From: an uncultured Coriobacteriaceae bacterium
Lineage (GTDB): Bacteria; Actinomycetota; Coriobacteriia; Coriobacteriales; Atopobiaceae
Length of the DNA stretch: 8,728 nucleotides
Assembly: GCA_902766805.1 (NCBI GenBank)
Contig: CACXFF010000056.1
Location: 1-8,728, forward strand
Direction: 5' to 3'
A model generated the notes under the pieces. The model had not been told where the DNA came from. It saw nothing but the letters and a program-made list of their open reading frames with translations, and did no database searches. This document shows, in pieces, positions 6,995 to 8,728 of the stretch. Position 1 is the first letter of the stretch, and the number at the start of each line of letters is the position of its first letter. Position numbers and translations under genes: made by a program.

Positions 6995-7517
6995 GCTGCA
7001 GCGCTTCGGGAGCTTCCTCGTCGGCCTGGCCATGATGGCCTGTGGCGTGGCGCTCTGTCTCGATCCAAAGAACGGACTTTTCGCCGTGGCGCTCGTGCTG
7101 AGCCTCTCGCTCGTGCTCTACGGGGTGCGCGCCCTGGTGTATTACCTCACGATGACGCGCCACATGGCGGGAGGCCTGTCACTGCTGTTCATCGCGGTCA
7201 TCGCCCTCGACATCGGTGCGTTCGCGCTCGTGTTCCTCGACAACCCCAAGCTCTCCATCGTGCTGTTCCTCGTCGGGCACAACGCCTACACGGGCGTCTT
7301 GGCCATAGCGCGCGGCATCGAGTCGAGGCTCTTCAAGTCGCACTGGGTCATGAACGTGCTGCACGGGCTCGTGAACCTTGCGCTCGCGGCGGCGTGCGTC
7401 GCGTTCGTCGGCTCGGATGAGGTCGTCATCGCGATCTTTTGCATCGGCCTGTTCTACGCTGCCCTGACCCGCATCGCGTCGGCGTTCCAACCCACGGAGA
7501 TCATCTACATCCAATGA
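6987..7517 (+). CDS. DUF308/HdeD-like six-helix membrane protein
   Basis: From GTG 6987 the protein has 176 residues with about six hydrophobic helices, near 8-25, 30-52, 60-83, 88-108, 120-142 and 144-165. They are arranged as three helix pairs. The first pair (GLAMMACGVALCLDP followed by a second helix ending LYGVRALVYYL) has the Gly-rich helix, Pro-containing turn and YG-x-RAL ending typical of DUF308 repeats, the family of the Escherichia coli acid-resistance protein HdeD. Biochemical function in this family is not settled. The start is chosen because AGGAGGGG at 6971-6978 is 8 nt upstream of it; GTG 6978 would extend the protein by three residues but sits on that site. The gene overlaps the upstream stop by 8 nt (GTGACTAA), so it is translationally coupled. 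It is the last gene of the operon and is followed 35 nt later by a strong hairpin. Confidence 0.75.
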   Translation: MTKLQRFGSFLVGLAMMACGVALCLDPKNGLFAVALVLSLSLVLYGVRALVYYLTMTRHMAGGLSLLFIAVIALDIGAFALVFLDNPKLSIVLFLVGHNAYTGVLAIARGIESRLFKSHWVMNVLHGLVNLALAAACVAFVGSDEVVIAIFCIGLFYAALTRIASAFQPTEIIYIQ

Positions 7518-7551
7518 CGATCGCCTGGAGCCGATACGGCCAATGAATAAC

Positions 7552-7586
7552 GGCGGCGCACTTGTACCGGATACAAGTGCGCCGCC
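7552..7586. terminator. 15-bp perfect hairpin after the plus-strand operon
   Basis: The 15-nt arm 7552-7566 (GGCGGCGCACTTGTA) pairs perfectly with 7572-7586 around the loop CCGGA. It lies 34 nt after the stop of the DUF308-like gene, in the convergent space between two operons, and probably ends transcription from the left. The tail on the plus strand is only TTC, so the U-tract is poor. On the minus strand it is followed by GTTATTCATT, slightly better, so it may act in both directions. Confidence 0.65.
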
Positions 7587-7602
7587 TTCATGCGTGGCTT
7601 GA

Positions 7603-7639
7603 GGGTGGCTCGCTTGCACCAGGTACAAGCGAGCCACCC
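7603..7639. terminator. 14-bp perfect hairpin after the surface-protein gene
   Basis: The arm 7603-7616 (GGGTGGCTCGCTTG) pairs perfectly with 7626-7639 around a 9-nt loop. It begins 6 nt beyond the TAA of the surface-protein gene on the minus strand, the normal place for its terminator. The minus-strand tail is TCAAGCC, without a U-run, so it may work as a non-canonical terminator or as an mRNA 3'-end stabiliser. Its apex closely matches that of the hairpin at 7552-7586. Confidence 0.6.
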
Positions 7640-7645
7640 GCGCGC

Positions 7646-8728
7646 TTACTGCTCGCGCCTCTTGCGCAGCAGGCTGACGGCCACGAAGCTCGCGCCCGCG
7701 AGGAAGAGGGCGGCGATGGCCGTCAGGGGAGCAGAGTCCCCGGTGCTCGGTGTCGAGCTGCTCTTGGTGCTGGTAGAGCTGGTAGAGCTGGTAGAGCTCT
7801 TGGTGCTCGTCGACGACGAGCTGGAGCTGCTCGAGCCCGACGACGCAGCGGAGACGGTGAACTCAGCCGTCGCGACGCCGTCGTCGAACAGCGCGGCGAC
7901 CGTGTGCGTGCCGACGCTCAGCGACTCGAGGTAGCTGGGTGCGAGCGTCAGGACTACGCTGCCCTTGGCCGCGCTGTAGTCCACGTCCCGCTCAAGCTTG
8001 ACGCCATCGACGTAGGCGGACAGGAAGTGTGCGAAGGTCACGTCGCTCTCTCCCTCGTCGCTGCGCTTGATGGTGAGGGTGAGTCCCTTCTGGGAGCCCT
8101 TGGTCCAACGAGAGCCGTCACCGGAGACGACGGTGTAGAGCCCCTCGTCGAAGATGATCGCGGTGGTCGTCTCGACCGCGCTGTCGGCATGGCTCGCGTC
8201 GCCGACGACCTTGTAGGAGATCGTGTATTCGCCGACGTTCGTTGCCGTGGGCAGCTTGCTGCTGAACGTGCTGCCGTCGAGCGAGTACTGCAGCTCGCCG
8301 CCCTCGGCGGTGCCGGGGAGCACGAGCTCCTGGGGCGCGCCCGTGCGGATCAAGAACAGGCCGACGGGCTGGTCGACGACGGTGGCCACGGGCGCGGGGA
8401 ACTGGGCCTTCTGGTAGGCGTTCAGGGTCTGGCCAGCGCTCTGGGGCTGCAGGGCCGTCTTGCCCTCGCTGCCGGCGAGGTTCGTCCACGCCATGCCGCC
8501 AATCTCGTTCTTCACGAGCGTGTTCTCGCCAAAAGCGCCGGCCGCACCGCTCGTGACCAGGGACGCCACGCCCTTGCCGATCTCGACCGACTCGTTGGCC
8601 TCGATGCCGATGCCCTTGCTGCCAGTCGCGAGCGCCTGCACGCTGCCGCCGGCGATGGTCATGGTGCCGCGGCACGCGCCTCCCACGCTGATGCCCAGGC
8701 CGTCGTCGGCGCTGGCCTCGGCGACGAC
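7646..8728 (-). CDS. Sortase-anchored cell-wall surface protein, C-terminal 360 residues (5' end outside window)
   Basis: The minus-strand frame is open from the right edge to TAA 7648-7646. GTG 8686 is only an internal codon, since the frame continues upstream as EASADDGLGIS. Numbering from the edge, residues about 1-55 are Gly-rich with MTIAGGSVQALATG, like the beta-helix repeats of secreted Gram-positive adhesins. Residues about 148-176 hold YSLDGS and GEYTISYKVVGD, an extracellular beta-sandwich style module. Residues about 199-293 hold WTKGSQKGL, VDGVKLERDVDY and SYLESLSVGTHTV, resembling X2-type beta-sandwich domains. Residues 296-325 are a Ser/Thr/Lys wall-spanning linker. The sorting signal is TPSTG (326-330), followed by a hydrophobic helix (about 333-354) and the tail RKRREQ. 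Sortase would cleave between T and G and attach the protein to peptidoglycan. The motif has Thr where Leu is usual. No sortase gene is in view. Ligand unknown. Confidence 0.88.
   Translation of the reverse strand, partial: VVAEASADDGLGISVGGACRGTMTIAGGSVQALATGSKGIGIEANESVEIGKGVASLVTSGAAGAFGENTLVKNEIGGMAWTNLAGSEGKTALQPQSAGQTLNAYQKAQFPAPVATVVDQPVGLFLIRTGAPQELVLPGTAEGGELQYSLDGSTFSSKLPTATNVGEYTISYKVVGDASHADSAVETTTAIIFDEGLYTVVSGDGSRWTKGSQKGLTLTIKRSDEGESDVTFAHFLSAYVDGVKLERDVDYSAAKGSVVLTLAPSYLESLSVGTHTVAALFDDGVATAEFTVSAASSGSSSSSSSSTSTKSSTSSTSSTSTKSSSTPSTGDSAPLTAIAALFLAGASFVAVSLLRKRREQ
7762..7806. repeat. 9-bp tandem repeats encoding the Ser/Thr linker of the surface protein
   Basis: Three exact head-to-tail copies of TGGTAGAGC (7771-7797) are flanked on both sides by TCTTGGTGC (7762-7770 and 7798-7806), giving five 9-nt units. 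Read on the minus strand they encode repeated Ser-Ser-Thr / Ser-Thr-Lys triplets. The unit length is a multiple of three, so slippage would change linker length without breaking the frame. Confidence 0.85.

Noticed and set aside
5546..7033. 495-codon minus-strand frame opposite the DUF6765 operon
   Set aside because: Covers parts of three coherent plus-strand genes; its translation is a low-complexity Val/Arg/His/Asp mix expected from the reverse of GC-rich codons.
8645..8686. GTG 8686 as the true start of the surface protein
   Set aside because: The frame stays open to the window edge with similar Gly/Ala-rich sequence, and no signal peptide follows the GTG, although the protein must be secreted.

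Overview
The window is GC-rich (roughly two thirds G+C by eye). It carries a Gram-positive cell-wall sorting signal, coding that is dense on both strands, and several GTG starts. Together with the families present, this points to a high-GC Gram-positive, most likely a Coriobacteriia member (an Olsenella/Atopobium/Collinsella-like gut or oral actinobacterium). That placement is an inference from protein style and composition; no rRNA or marker gene is present.

Layout. (1) Positions 1-5075, minus strand: a compact three-gene operon read from right to left. It holds a MacB/LolD-type ABC ATPase (4383-5075), a very large double-FtsX permease with an extracytoplasmic helical/coiled-coil insertion of about 490 residues (717-4376), and a seven-helix YwaF/TMEM164-type membrane protein (717-1, running off the left edge). 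Gaps are 6 nt and a 1-nt overlap, so the three are almost certainly co-transcribed. (2) Positions 5076-5332: a divergent intergenic region with two 34-nt imperfect palindromes spaced exactly 40 nt apart, plus weak promoter candidates for both directions. (3) Positions 5333-7517, plus strand: a three-gene operon made of a four-helix membrane protein of unknown function, a DUF6765-type histidine-rich protein resembling zinc-dependent phospholipase C / S1-P1 nuclease folds, and a six-helix DUF308/HdeD-like membrane protein whose start I place at GTG 6987 from its ribosome binding site. (4) Positions 7518-7645: a convergent intergenic region with two strong hairpins that share a near-identical 17-nt apex. 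(5) Positions 7646-8728, minus strand: the C-terminal part of a sortase-anchored surface protein with a Ser/Thr linker and a variant sorting motif, TPSTG.

How the genes may work together. The left operon looks like an envelope-directed mechanotransmission or export ABC system with a lipid-active-looking partner. The plus-strand operon sandwiches a soluble putative metalloenzyme between two small membrane proteins. Both operons therefore hold candidate envelope/lipid functions, but nothing in the sequence proves a substrate. The most interesting points are the DUF6765 three-gene unit, the oversized coiled-coil permease linked to a TMEM164-like protein, and the recurring CTTGT-(N)-ACC / GGT-(N)-ACAAG hairpins in both intergenic regions.
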